In this document: piece after piece, positions 33,637 through 45,500 of the stretch
How the letters are laid out: the number at the start of each line of letters is the position of its first letter
How positions within the stretch are numbered: position 1 is the first letter of the stretch
Assembly: GCF_964355755.1 (NCBI RefSeq)
Contig: NC_092678.1
Span: forward strand, 7,350,922-7,414,921
Length of the DNA: 64,000 bases
From: Antedon mediterranea
Lineage: Eukaryota; Echinodermata; Crinoidea; Comatulida; Antedonidae
Direction: 5' to 3'
Notes under the pieces: generated by a model
Databases searched by the model: none
Told to the model about the DNA's origin: nothing
The model's input: only the letters and a program-made list of their open reading frames with translations
Made by a program: the position numbers and the translations under genes

Positions 33637-33850
33637 TATTAGATCTATAATAAAGTCTGTGGAATGACATTCCTGAATGGATTAGGCATTGCCATACAAT
33701 TAATTCTTCAAAAAAATCATTAAAATCATACCTTTTTGCTGAGGCATATGGTATTAATGAAGAATAAACAAACAGTGTTGTGATTAGCGCCTTGAGCACT
33801 TTTAGTGGATATGTGCGCTATATAAATTGTTATATTATTATTGTTATTAA
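33637..33850 (+). mobile_element. LINE 3'-end fragment (ORF2 C-terminus and tail)
   Basis: 33656-33766 reads LWNDIPEWIRHC, then KKSLKSYLFAEAYGINEE and a stop, the usual C-terminal end of CR1/L2/jockey-group ORF2 proteins. The tail has AGCGCCTTGAGCACTTTTAG, TGCGCTATATAAATTG and TTATTATTG repeats. Everything upstream is missing, so it is a strongly 5'-truncated insertion. Confidence 0.7.
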
Positions 33851-34059
33851 AGTACGACTAATTTGTGTAGTTGGTTGAGAAGTGAGATGGCGAATTAAGT
33901 CGGAATTCCGTGAGGTTTAAAAGGACTTTGTTCCCCAGCAGAACAAGGTTCTAGTAAACAGCGTGACTATAACTTGATAAGTAAGTGAAATTTCATGAAG
34001 GATTGGATACTAATAGAATGTGAGCTGGGATTAGAGCAAAACATGAAGCAAGAATTAAG

Positions 34060-34203
34060 TACAACGAGGCCCGATGAGTCAACTCGTCGGGAGAAAATTA
34101 AATATGTTTGAAATTCTGGCATCGACCTAAAAACTACACCCACTGCTATCTGAAGACGTCTCGTCGGGATTCAACTCAAGACTTTTTGTCAGGCCTCATT
34201 GTA
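34060..34203. mobile_element. Small MITE with TACAACGAGGCC / GGCCTCATTGTA ends
   Basis: The termini TACAACGAGGCC and GGCCTCATTGTA are inverted. Sub-terminal ACTCGTCGGG and CTCGTCGGGATTC also repeat in the interior. It lies just before the satellite arrays. Confidence 0.6.
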
Positions 34204-34368
34204 CGGCGCTGTTTGAGTTGGCCTTAAACGATGGACGTCGATTGAAGGTTGAGGTCCTCACCACAAAACAACCTGTAGTACATTAAATAGGCTTATTTAT
34301 ACTTATCTATTTATAGGCCTACTTATACTTATATCCTTGTACCTCTTATATAATTTATTTATATGTAT

Positions 34369-37250
34369 GTATCAGACGGCCAGTTTGAGTAGCTCACGTC
34401 CAACATTAGGTATCAGACGGCCAGTTTGAGTAGCTCACGTCCAACATCAGGTATCAGACGGCCAGTTTGAGTAGCTCACGTCCAACATCAGGTATCAGAC
34501 GGCCAGTTTGAGTAGCTCACGTCCAACATCAGGTATCAGACGGCCAGTTTGAGTAGCTCACGTCCAACATCAGGTATCAGACGGCCAGTTTGAGTAGTTC
34601 ACGTCCAACATCAGGTATCAGACGGCCAGTTTGAGTAGCTCACGTCCAACATTAGGTATCAGACGGCCAGTTTGAGTAGCTCACGTCCAACATCAGGTAT
34701 CAGACGGCTAGTTTGAGTAGTTCACGTCCAACATTAGGTATCAGACGGCCAGTTTGAGTAGCTCACGTCCAACATTAGGTATCAGACGGCCAGTTTGAGT
34801 AGTTCACGTCCAACACCAGGTATCAGACGGCCAGTTTGAGTAGCTCACGTCCAACATCAGGTATCAGACGGCCAGTTTGAGTAGCTCACGTCCAACATCA
34901 GGTATCAGACTGCCAGTTTGAGTAGTTCACGTCCAACATCAGGTATCAGACGGCCAGTTTGAGTAGCTCACGTCCAACACCAGGTATCAGACGGCCAGTT
35001 TGAGTAGTTCACGTCCAACACCAGGTATCAGACGGCCAGTTTGAGTAGCTCACGTCCAACATCAGGTATCAGACGGCCAGTTTGAGTAGCTCACGTCCAA
35101 CATCAGGTATCAGACGGCCAGTTTGAGTAGTTCACGTCCAACATCAGGTATCAGACGGCCAGTTTGAGTAGCTCACGTCCAACATCAGGTATCAGACGGC
35201 CAGTTTGAGTAGTTCACGTCCAACATTAGGTATCAGACGGCTAGTTTGAGTAGTTCACGTCCAACATCAGGTATCAGACGGCCAGTTTGAGGAGCTCACG
35301 TCCAACATTAGGTATCAGACGGCCAGTTTGAGTAGTTCACGTCCAACACCAGGTATCAGAGGTCCAGTTTTGAGTAGTTCACGTCCAACATCAGGTATCA
35401 GACGGCCAGTTTGGGTAGCTCACGTCCAACACCAGGTATCAGACGGCCAGTTTAAGTAGCTCACGTCCAACATCAGGTATCAGACGGCCAGTTTGAGTAG
35501 TTCACGTCCAACACCAGGTATCAGACGGCCAGTTTGAGTAGCTCACGTCCAACATCAGGTATCAGACGGCCAGTTTGAGTAGCTCACGTCCAACATCAGG
35601 TATCAGACGGCCAGTTTAAGTAGCTCACGTCCAACATCAGGTATCAGACGGCCAGTTTGAGTAGCTCACGTCCAACACCAGGTATCAGACGGCCAGTTTA
35701 AGTAGCTCACGTCCAACATCAGGTATCAGACGGCCAGTTTGAGTAGTTCACGTCCAACACCAGGTATCAGACGGCCAGTTTGAGTAGCTCACGTCCAACA
35801 TCAGGTATCAGACGGCCAGTTTGAGTAGCTCACGTCCAACATCAGGTATCAGACGGCCAGTTTAAGTAGCTCACGTCCAACATCAGGTATCAGACGGCCA
35901 GTTTGAGTAGCTCACGTCCAACACCAGGTATCAGACGGCCAGTTTAAGTAGCTCACGTCCAACATCAGGTATCAGACGGCCAGTTTGAGTAGTTCACGTC
36001 CAACACCAGGTATCAGACGGCCAGTTTGAGTAGCTCACGTCCAACATCAGGTATCAGACGGCCAGTTTGAGTAGCTCACGTCCAACATCAGGTATCAGAC
36101 TGCCAGTTTGAGTAGTTCACGTCCAACATCAGGTATCAGACGGCCAGTTTGAGTAGCTCACGTCCAACACCAGGTATCAGACGGCCAGTTTGAGTAGTTC
36201 ACGTCCAACACCAGGTATCAGACGGCCAGTTTGAGTAGCTCACGTCCAACATCAGGTAACAGACGGCCAGTTTGAGTAGCTCACGTCCAACATCAGGTAT
36301 CAGACGGCCAGTTTGAGTAGTTCACGTCCAACATCAGGTATCAGACGGCCAGTTTGAGTAGCTCACGTCCAACATCAGGTATCAGACGGCCAGTTTGAGT
36401 AGTTCACGTCCAACATTAGGTATCAGACGGCTAGTTTGAGTAGTTCACGTCCAACATCAGGTATCAGACGGCCAGTTTGAGGAGCTCACGTCCAACATTA
36501 GGTATCAGACGGCCAGTTTGAGTAGTTCACGTCCAACACCAGGTATCAGAGGGCCAGTTTTGAGTAGTTCACGTCCAACATCAGGTATCAGACGGCCAGT
36601 TTGGGTAGCTCACGTCCAACACCAGGTATCAGACGGCCAGTTTAAGTAGCTCACGTCCAACATCAGGTATCAGACGGCCAGTTTAAGTAGCTCACGTCCA
36701 ACATCAGGTATCAGACGGCCAGTTTGAGTAGCTCACGTCCAACATCAGGTATCAGACGGCCAGTTTGAGTAGCTCACGTCCAACATCAGGTATCAGACGG
36801 CCAGTTTGAGTAGTTCACGTCCAACATCAGGTATCAGACGGCCAGTTTGAGTAGCTCACGTCCAACATCAGGTATCAGACGGCCAGTTTGAGTAGCTCAC
36901 GTCCAACATCAGGTATCAGACGGCCAGTTTGAGTAGTTCACGTCCAACATCAGGTATCAGACGGCCAGTTTGAGGAGCTCACGTCGAACATTAAGTATCA
37001 GACGGCCAGTTTGAGTAGTTCACGTCCAACACCAGGTATCAGAGGGCCAGTTTGAGTAGTTCACGTCCAACACCAGGTATCAGACGGCCAGTTTGAGTAG
37101 TTCACGTCCAACATTAGGTATCAGACGGCCAGTTTGAGTAGTTCACGTCCAACACCAGGTATCAGACGGCCAGTTTGAGTAGCTCACGTCCAACATTAGG
37201 TATCAGACGGCCAGTTTGAGTAGTTCACGTCCAATATCGGGTATCAGACT
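34369..37250. repeat. 41-bp satellite array, about 70 units, with higher-order structure
   Basis: The unit is TATCAGACGGCCAGTTTGAG followed by TAGCTCACGTCCAACATCAGG (41 bp). The main variable sites are AGCTC/AGTTC, CATCAGG/CATTAGG/CACCAGG and TTTGAG/TTTAAG. Units follow without spacers. A 246-bp (6-unit) pattern repeats at 35491, 35737 and 35983. A 1190-bp block (29 units plus one extra T in a CCAGTTTTGAG unit) repeats: GCCAGTTTGAGGAGCTCACG stands at 35281 and again at 36471. There are no coding features. Confidence 0.97.
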
Positions 37251-38403
37251 TGAGCTACCCCAAAACGGACGTGCGCTACCCCAAAACGGACTTGCGCTAC
37301 CCCAAAACGGACGTGCGCTACCCCAAAACGGACGTGCGCTACCCCAAAACGGACGTGCGCTACCCCAAAACGGATGTGAGCTACCCCAAAACGGATGTAC
37401 GTACCCCAAAACGGACTTGCACTACCCCAAAACGGACGTGCGCTACCTTAAAACGGACTTGGGCTACCCCAAAACGAACGTGCGCTACACCAAAACGGAC
37501 GTGCGCTACACCAAACGGACGTACTCCAAAACGAACTTCGCTACCCCAAAACGGACTTGCGCTACCCCAAAACGTACGTAACCCAAAATGAACTTGCGCT
37601 ATCCCAAAACGGACTTGCGCTACCCCAAAACGGACGTGCGCTACCCCCAGAACGGACGTGCGCTACCCCAAAATGGACGTGCGCCACCTCAAAACGGACG
37701 TGCACTACCTCAAAACGGACGTGCGCTAACCCAGAACGGATGTGCGCTACCCCAGAACGGACGTGCACTACCCCAAAACGGACGTGCGCTATCCAAAAAC
37801 GGACATACGCCAAAACGGACTTGCGCTACCCCAAAACGGATGTGAGCTAACCCAAAACGGATGTGCGCTACCAAAAAACGGACGTGAGCTACCCCAAAAC
37901 AGACGTATGCTACCAAAAAACGGACGTGAGCTACCCCAAAACGGACGTGTGCTACCCCAAATTGGACGTGCGTTACCAAAAAACGGACGTGCATTACCAA
38001 AAAACGGATGTGCGCTACCCCAAAACGGATGTGCGCTACCCCAAAACGGATGTGCGCTACACCAAAACGGACGTGCGCTACCCCAAAACGGACGTGCGCT
38101 ACCCTAAAACGGACGTCCGCTACACCAAAACGGACGTGCGCTACCCTAAAACGGACGTCCGCTACCTAAAAACAGACTTAGCGGACTTGCGCTACCCCAA
38201 ATTGGACGTGCGTTACACCAAATTGGACGTGCGTTACCCCAAAAACGGACGTGCGCTACCCCAAAACGGACGTCCTCTACACCAAAACGGACGTGCGCTA
38301 CCCCAAAACGGACATCCGCTACCTAAAAACAGACTTAACCCAAAACGGACATCCGCTACCTAAAAACAGACTTAACCCAAAACGGACGTGCGCCACCCCA
38401 AAG
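37251..38403. repeat. 21-bp satellite array, about 54 units
   Basis: The unit is CTACCCCAAAACGGACGTGCG, with frequent variants in CGGATGTGAG, CGGACTTGCG and CTACCAAAAAACG. It starts directly where the 41-bp array stops (TATCAGACTTGAGCTACCCC). The period of 21 keeps several frames open on both strands (TDVRYPK, NGRALPQ and ARPFWGS peptides), which is a repeat artefact. After the LINE, the array resumes at 40219-40265. Confidence 0.95.
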
Positions 38404-40218
38404 GTTCGAGACAATATTGAGTCTACTACGACAAAATATTCTGAATACCTCACAAACAAACAACGCAACTCAATGTTTTTTAGCTATGTTGATGAGGAGG
38501 AGGTACTAAAAGTTATTGAATCTCTCGATTCAAACAAAGCCCCCGGATTTGATGACATTTCAGCAAAAGTTGTAAAGGAAGTAAAATACAACATTTTAAA
38601 GCCGCTGACATATATTTTTAATTTATCACTTCAAACTGGACTGATACCAGGGAAGTTGAAAATTTCCAAAGTAGTTCCTATACATAAAAAAGGGGACCGC
38701 CATTTGGCCTCAAACTATCGTCCCATATCGCTGTTGCCCATTTTTTCGAAAGTTTTTGAAAAGATTATCCATAATCAATTATACAATTGTCTTACAAAAT
38801 TTAGAGTGTTAAGCAACAATCAATATGGATTTAGAAACAAACACTCAACTTCTCATGCTATGATCGACTTGGTCCATAGAATATTAAATGCATTTGAAAA
38901 AAAGGAATATGCACTTGCTACCTTTATGAATTTGTCAAAAGCGTTTGACATTATCGATCACAGTATTCTGTTGAGCAAATTGGCACATTATGGTATAAGA
39001 GGCATCGTTTTAATGTGGTTTAGAAACTATTTAAGTGGCCGCAAACAATATGTGTATGCCAATGGTAGATCATCATGTTTAAAAGACACCAATATAGGGG
39101 TGCCACAGGGCTCTGTTTTAGGACCACTTTTGTTTTTTGATTTACATCAATGATATAAGTCGAGCAAGTAGTAAAATAGATATAATTAGTTTTGCTGACG
39201 ACACAACTTGTATAACAAGGGGAGATGACCCTACAATGTTAAACCATATGAATATTGAACTAGAAAAAATAAACGTATGGCTTAAAGCAAATAAGCTGTT
39301 ACTGAATGTCAGCAAAACTAACTACGTTGTTTTTAGAACTACCCATAAGTACTTTGACAAAAACCAGTTTAAAATAAAAATGAATAATGTGTTATTACAT
39401 AGAAAAGAAAATGTGACATTTCTAGGTGTAATTTTAAACGAGAATCTTAACTGGAAACATCACATACAGCTTATTAGGAAAAAAAATTCTAGGGCAATTG
39501 GTATACTTTTAAAAGTAAGAGAATTCTTTCCTCATAAAGTCCGTATTAGTCTTTATAACACCTTAAGTATTACCTCACCTTCAGTATGGTAACTTAATAT
39601 GGGCAAATACATACAAGAGCACGTTAGAAGTAATACTAAAACTCCAAAAGAGAGCTGTAAAATGCATTACCTTCTCTAAATCCAGACAAGCCTCAGAGCC
39701 ACTGTTTAAGAAACTAAAAATATTAAACGTTTATGATATTTACAAAGTAAACGTCATAGGATTTATGGCAAACGTAAAATTCAATGAATTACCACATCAC
39801 ATTTTAAATATTTTTAATTACTGTGACAGTATTAGGCCTACTCATAACCTCAGAACAGAAACTGAATTCGAAATTCCCTTCACAAGACTAACTTGCAGTC
39901 AACAGTTTATACACATATATGGACCAAAATTGTGGAAAGAGTTCACTTGTAATGGTGGTAATAAACCGGTTATCTTAAAGAAACAAAATAAATGTATAAA
40001 AAAACAGGTCAAAAAATACTTTTTATCACTATATGCTGATTAACAACACCTTTGTTTATTTAAGTTCTATATACTTGTTCTTATGTAAAAGGGTCCTACA
40101 AAAAAACGAAGCTACAGCTTTTTTTTGCAGGATCCCTGTTTTCAGTTGTACTGTAATTATGATGTACTGTAATTGATGACTAAATAAATGTGGAATAAAT
40201 AAATAAATAAATAAATAA
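38404..40218 (+). mobile_element. 5'-truncated, frameshifted non-LTR retrotransposon (reverse transcriptase)
   Basis: The reading frame from about 38404 to 39150 shows reverse-transcriptase motifs: SNKAPGFDDISAKVVKE, NYRPISLLPIFSKVFEKII, YGFRNKHSTSHAMIDLV, LSKAFDIIDHSILLSKLAHY and GVPQGSVLGPLLF. One extra T in a T-run near 39133-39138 shifts the frame. It continues at about 39140 with YINDIS, the catalytic FADDTTCI, then WLKANKLLLNVSKTNYVVF and FLGVILNENLNWKHHI. A second one-base shift near 39575-39590 precedes the C-terminal part (YGNLIWANTYKS to KKYFLSLYAD, stop at 40040-40042). The 3' end is (AAATA)n at about 40183-40218. There is no endonuclease or ORF1. It best fits the CR1/L2/jockey group. 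Broken and 5'-truncated, it is inactive. Confidence 0.9.
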
Positions 40219-40265
40219 AAACAGACGTGCGCTACCCAGAACGGACGTACACTACCCCAAAACAG
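40219..40265. repeat. Continuation of the 21-bp satellite after the LINE
   Basis: ACAGACGTGCGCTACCCAGA, then ACGGACGTACACTACCCCAA, are two more units in the same orientation as 37251-38403. The LINE therefore sits inside the array. Confidence 0.9.
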
Positions 40266-42595
40266 TATGAACACCAGGCTAGTGGTTTCAAGTCGCATCA
40301 TCCGAGTATTACATCTGGCCAAACAGTGACTTTGATTTTGTCCAAATGAAACTAAACAAGAACACTAGAATATAATAATTTACAAGTCAAGTCTGTGCTA
40401 CAAGTAACATTTTAATAGAAAAAAAACACCTTGCAACTCAATTTTACAATTTACATGAAAACTTGACCGAAATAAAACTTAAAGAAAAATACAGTACTGC
40501 GGTCGTCGACAGTGTTAGGGAGGCACATACAAATAATAGTAGCAACCGTAAACCGTTTGATAGAATTACACAAACCAACAGTGGTGTTGGTAGTCTGTGA
40601 GTGCCGCTTACCTGGATAAACCGACAATAGCATCTCTCTCCAAATAGGAATACGATAATAGGTGGAATTTAGCAAACAGTACCATTATCCAAAAGGGGGT
40701 TCTCCTTTTGTATATATTTCTCTTATTGGAGAGATAGGCTATTGTTGGTTTATCCAGGTAGCACTGCATCCAGGTAAGCCATGCACGGACTAACATTTTA
40801 AAATTTACAAACGTTTTGAGCTAGTTCATTGACAATTGGATTAACAAGAAAACACGGTTGCACAAAACATTTGATACAAAGTTACCTAAGACTTTAAATT
40901 TGTCTATTTTATCCAGAAAAGATCCACTTCTTTATTAATGAAAGACAAAAGTTGTAAAACCATATAAAAGTCAAACTGAATTAAGTCACATATTCAAATA
41001 AACTTGTTTTTGTACAATGGACATTAATTAAAAAATTCAACCGTTTAAAAAGTACATTTGGAATACTGTTTTCTTAATTAATTAATTAACATTTAACCTA
41101 ACCATGGATGAAAAATTGACCTCTACAACCTAACTTAACACACCTAATTTTAGATTTCCACATACTCGCATATAGAATGTTCACCAAAACTTGTTCTTAT
41201 AATCTATTTAAAAAACAAATAACAATACTGCAATAATAATTTTAAATGTCTGCAATGCTATATACGACTATTGAAAAAAACCTCTTTGGCAAACTGTAAA
41301 TATATCAGCATATGAATATTAATTACAAATGTTAATTAGCTATTTTTAATAATACAATAGGTTTACATGATTTACACTATTTATTCAATTACATTTCCGA
41401 CATCTGTACACATTAAAGCTACGAAAAATCAAGGTTATAAACAATTAGACCCCACAAATAATTACTGAGTGTCAAAAATAATTGATTAATATGAACAAAA
41501 TTAACACAATAATTATGGGGTGTTCAAGGTATAATTTCTTTTAATCACAGGTTATAACTAGATCTGATATTTTTTACCATTTAGCCCTACCCCATGGATT
41601 ATCTTGAAAATCCATTTAAACTGATACTGTGACATAACATTCAATAATCATCATTGTTTAAGAACTGAAATATGGAATTACCAACTTTACAAAAGAGACT
41701 TTTTTTGTTCGTGTAAACTTTTAGAAACACAGAAAGCAAATACGGCTACTATTTTCAATATATACAAATAAAAAATGTCTACACAATGTCAGTCAAGATG
41801 GATACACTAAATGTACACCTTGATCTTTAACCTATACAATACACCTTGAACTTTGACCTATACAGTAGCTCAGACACAGCATATCTAATATTTTTGTAAA
41901 ATAATTAAAAACAGTTTTTTTAAAATAATATATACAAACAAACACAAAGAAAGAAAGAAAAGTTAAATGAGGAAAAGTTATTAAAACGATAATTCAGTCA
42001 CTTAATTTTGTTACCGTTAATGTGGTTTTATAGTGCAATTGCAATACCATGAACAATTTATTGTTTTACATATGTCAAATATTGTATGTCAAATTTCGGG
42101 ATCGATATTGAAAAACAAATCACTTTTTTCCTAATTGATTAAAAAAAATTAATTTAATATACCCTTAGTTTAACTAAGGAATAAGAACATCTTAAATACA
42201 CACAAATACCTAAAAATTATTTATTTATATAACATTTAGTTCATATAAAAATCATCAGAAAAGCCTCATATACAGCAATTTTACCATCCAATTAATTTCA
42301 GTTCAAACAATCACATATCTGTATTTGATTCAAGAAATTCAAGAATCTATAGGTGCATCAAACATTGACAAGAATAACTCTTACGGTATGAAACATTCAA
42401 CTACACAACACTACCACAAAAATGTCTTTCCACAAAAAATGTTAAAACTGGACTGTAGTAATAATCACGGTCTTGGTGGGTTTTGATTGGTTTAGACTGG
42501 ATACGTTAAACGATGACGTAGTATTCCGAGTCTTCCTCGTTCTTATTGGTGTGATATTCTTGCTGTAAACACTCAGGCTCTTCCGACTGTAATTG
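40266..42595 (-). other. Probable CELSR-like 3' UTR and intergenic DNA
   Basis: Apart from the fold-back at 40608-40760, this is AT-rich and non-coding. It follows the stop at 42596 on the minus strand, so at least part should be 3' UTR. Several minus-strand AATAAA words (TTTATT on +, for example at 40931) could end it. I cannot choose between them. Confidence 0.45.
40608..40760. mobile_element. 153-bp fold-back element
   Basis: TTACCTGGATAAACCGACAA on the left and TTGTTGGTTTATCCAGGTA on the right are inverted. The arms extend inward for about 40 bp with few mismatches (ATAGCATCTCTCTCCAAATA against TTATTGGAGAGATAGGCTAT). There is no coding capacity. Confidence 0.8.
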
Positions 42596-45500
42596 TCATA
42601 CGGATGTTTCGTTACTGCTGGCGCTGCAATGAAAACGCAACCAAATTTTATTGAGAGAGTAGGGCATAAGAAAGTCCCTGAACTACATCAAGTAGAGTTC
42701 AACTTCCATGTCCAGTACCATGGACACATCCTATACTAATCACTGGCACATTTTTTACTTCTTTTATTGGATGCCTCTGTAAATAAAATCTACGATAGGT
42801 TCAACTTCTACATACAAGTTAAACAATGGCAATCGAATATGAAGGAGAAAATCTGAAAAAAGGCCATCACTGTGAAACAATTGACTATACCATTGTAAAG
42901 TGGGGGTGTGTGCAATCAAGCTTTATTGTTGCTTTAAATAATACAAAGTATTTTGTTGAGATGGACCCTAAATAATAAACTTACTCAGATTCAGACATGT
43001 GTGCTGTGCGGTCCCTTATTTTTAGACCTAGCTTATCTGGGCCGCCCATTCCAAGCGGTATAGCCATTCCAGTTCGTGTGAGACTCGAGATGCTAGGTGT
43101 ACGTGACGAATCAGAATGCTGTTTCATTATACCGCGTAGTGGTAGGATGTCGGGTCGTTCATTTAGAGTTTGATGACCTATTCATAAAAGAAAATATATT
43201 AGAGATATTATACAAAAATTGAGTGGAAAATGTTCAAAATAAATAAATAATTCTAAGGCAATGGTTCGAAAAAAAAAGTCAAATTATTTGTTGATGGCAA
43301 TTGAAGATAATTATTGGATTCGAGATTTTATCAATCACTCTGCATTTTACGAAATTGCATTAGAAGCAAGACGACGATGCTACAGTAAGATATATTTCAA
43401 GAGTGTAGTTTACTAAATTGAGTTGAGATTGTCTTGACCTTTTCGATCGTTACGCTACAATGATTCCTAAAGAAGGTTGTAGTAATCTTACTTTACTAGT
43501 GTTTATTTTCCATGCAACCTAAACAAGAGTAATTTGTTTTAAATTCTTCTATACGAAGTATGTACATGCACACATTCAGCAGGCCCTTGATCTATCGACA
43601 CCTTCAAATTTTATCTGACAATTTGATGTGCCTATGGACACGATGACATTACATCACTACCATATTTAAGCACATCACACTTTTTTTGTCAAACTAGTTT
43701 GATAGTGTAGACAAAGCTTAAGGGTGCGTGATAGGATTTGAAGGCATATTTCTAGCCTTTAGTTTATAATAACGTACAGTCGATGCTACCAGTTGGAGAC
43801 TCCGTCTGGCTGTTCTCTTTCTCATCCGGAGTAAGCTTCACATCAATTACTTGTAGTTCTCCTTTATGGGAACCTGCTCTGGATTCTGTATCACTTGCTG
43901 TTGCAGAGTAGCCCTCGCTTGGCCAAGCATTTCGGTGATAGCCTTCTGGTTCTGTGTCTTGTTTGTAATTCTCACACTCAGGTTCAAGGGTCATACCTGG
44001 AACTGATAATATACGAAAAATTAAATACATAATTTTTTTTTCAGTTTGTAGATTAATGACAGATTTTAAAATAACTTTTGTTGAAATTTTAAAAATGTTT
44101 GTAGAGATTCAAGAATCGTCAGTGATTCAAAATCTATTCAACAATCACACAATATTCTTTACATATAATAGGTAGCTTAGGTAAAAAACAACCGCTATTT
44201 TGGGTTTGTTTGAAACTACAACCAAAATTTGTAGTGCAGCCATACAAAATTAGTTTTAAATGATCATAAAAATATGAAACAAATTATTTTAAACTAACTG
44301 CATTTTTTAAGCAGAAAAATGGTTCATGAAATACATAAAATGAATTTTGTTTAGATTTTGTGATTTGAGCATAAAATCAAATTTTAAAAGTATGACAAAA
44401 CAACTTTTAAATGATAACAGTAAAGCGTTAAGATTGCAATTTGTGGCAGATCTAAATAAATTTTTCAGTGATATGGTTGAAAACGAACTACTTTGTGACA
44501 AATATGACAAGGAAACAGTGACAAACATGACAATATTATTGAACATGAATCTAACAGACAACTAAATTTCTATATCAATAATTTAGGAGAAATACAGATG
44601 TTGTTTATTGTCTATATTGTTCAAAATTCTGGCAGCTATATTTTTTTTAATATTTTTTTAAAGAAAAAATCCTGACATGTGACAGGATTTGAACCCAGGA
44701 CCCTTGGAGTGGTAGCCAAGCATCATAACCACCAAGCCACAACTCACAACTCCACATATAACAATTTCTAACAGTTATTTTTACAGGTACTATTACATAA
44801 ACATATACAATTTTGAATACCTTTGAATAATGTTGCATAAAAAATAAAGAGTTGATAACAATTTATTTTAAACACATCTGTATTATCATGTTTTAAATTG
44901 TTTTATTTATTCCTTACAGTGATACATTAAAAGGAAGCACATGTGGTTTAAATAAATAATAAGTATAAATAAATATTTTATAGGTACGGACTGCTCTAGA
45001 GGTACATCCATGGCTACTTTTAAAATTTTGTTGAAGATTTTATCTTTCTGTAAAGTTCCATTTATTCGTATTTATGTATATTTTTCTAATTTATTAAAAA
45101 AAAAAAAAACATACATTTAATTAAATTTTTGTTAAATAGGCTTTATATTAAATTGTTTAATATGGTAAACAAAATTCTATGAATTTAATTTATTTTGATT
45201 AAATAATTAAATTAAGATTGTTATTTTAAAAATTAGAAACAACCAATAACTGATAATAATAAATACAATTTATACCATCACTTTAAAAGAAATAGGCTTT
45301 ATATTAAATTTACTATTTTAGTTAAAATACTAATAATATGGTAAAATAAAATTCTATGAATTTAATCTATTTTTATTAAATAATTAAATTAAGATTGTTA
45401 TTTTAATAATTAAAAATTAGAAACAACCAATAACTGATAATAATAAATACAATTTATACCATCACTTTAAAAGAAATCAATAATTTAAGAGATTAACGTT

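Noticed and set aside
33587-33799. 70-residue minus-strand open frame
   Set aside because: It is the antisense shadow of the LINE ORF2 C-terminus read on the plus strand.
34369-37250. CRISPR-like regular array
   Set aside because: Units abut with no unique spacers, the period is a constant 41 bp, and the context is an animal genome. It is a satellite.
37203-38363. Long repetitive open frames (TDVRYPK, NGRALPQ, ARPFWGS types) as a gene
   Set aside because: They arise in several frames on both strands purely from a stop-free 21-bp unit and show no domain or start context.
38404-40042. Intact reverse-transcriptase gene
   Set aside because: Two frameshifts, no endonuclease domain and no ORF1. 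It is a dead, 5'-truncated LINE.
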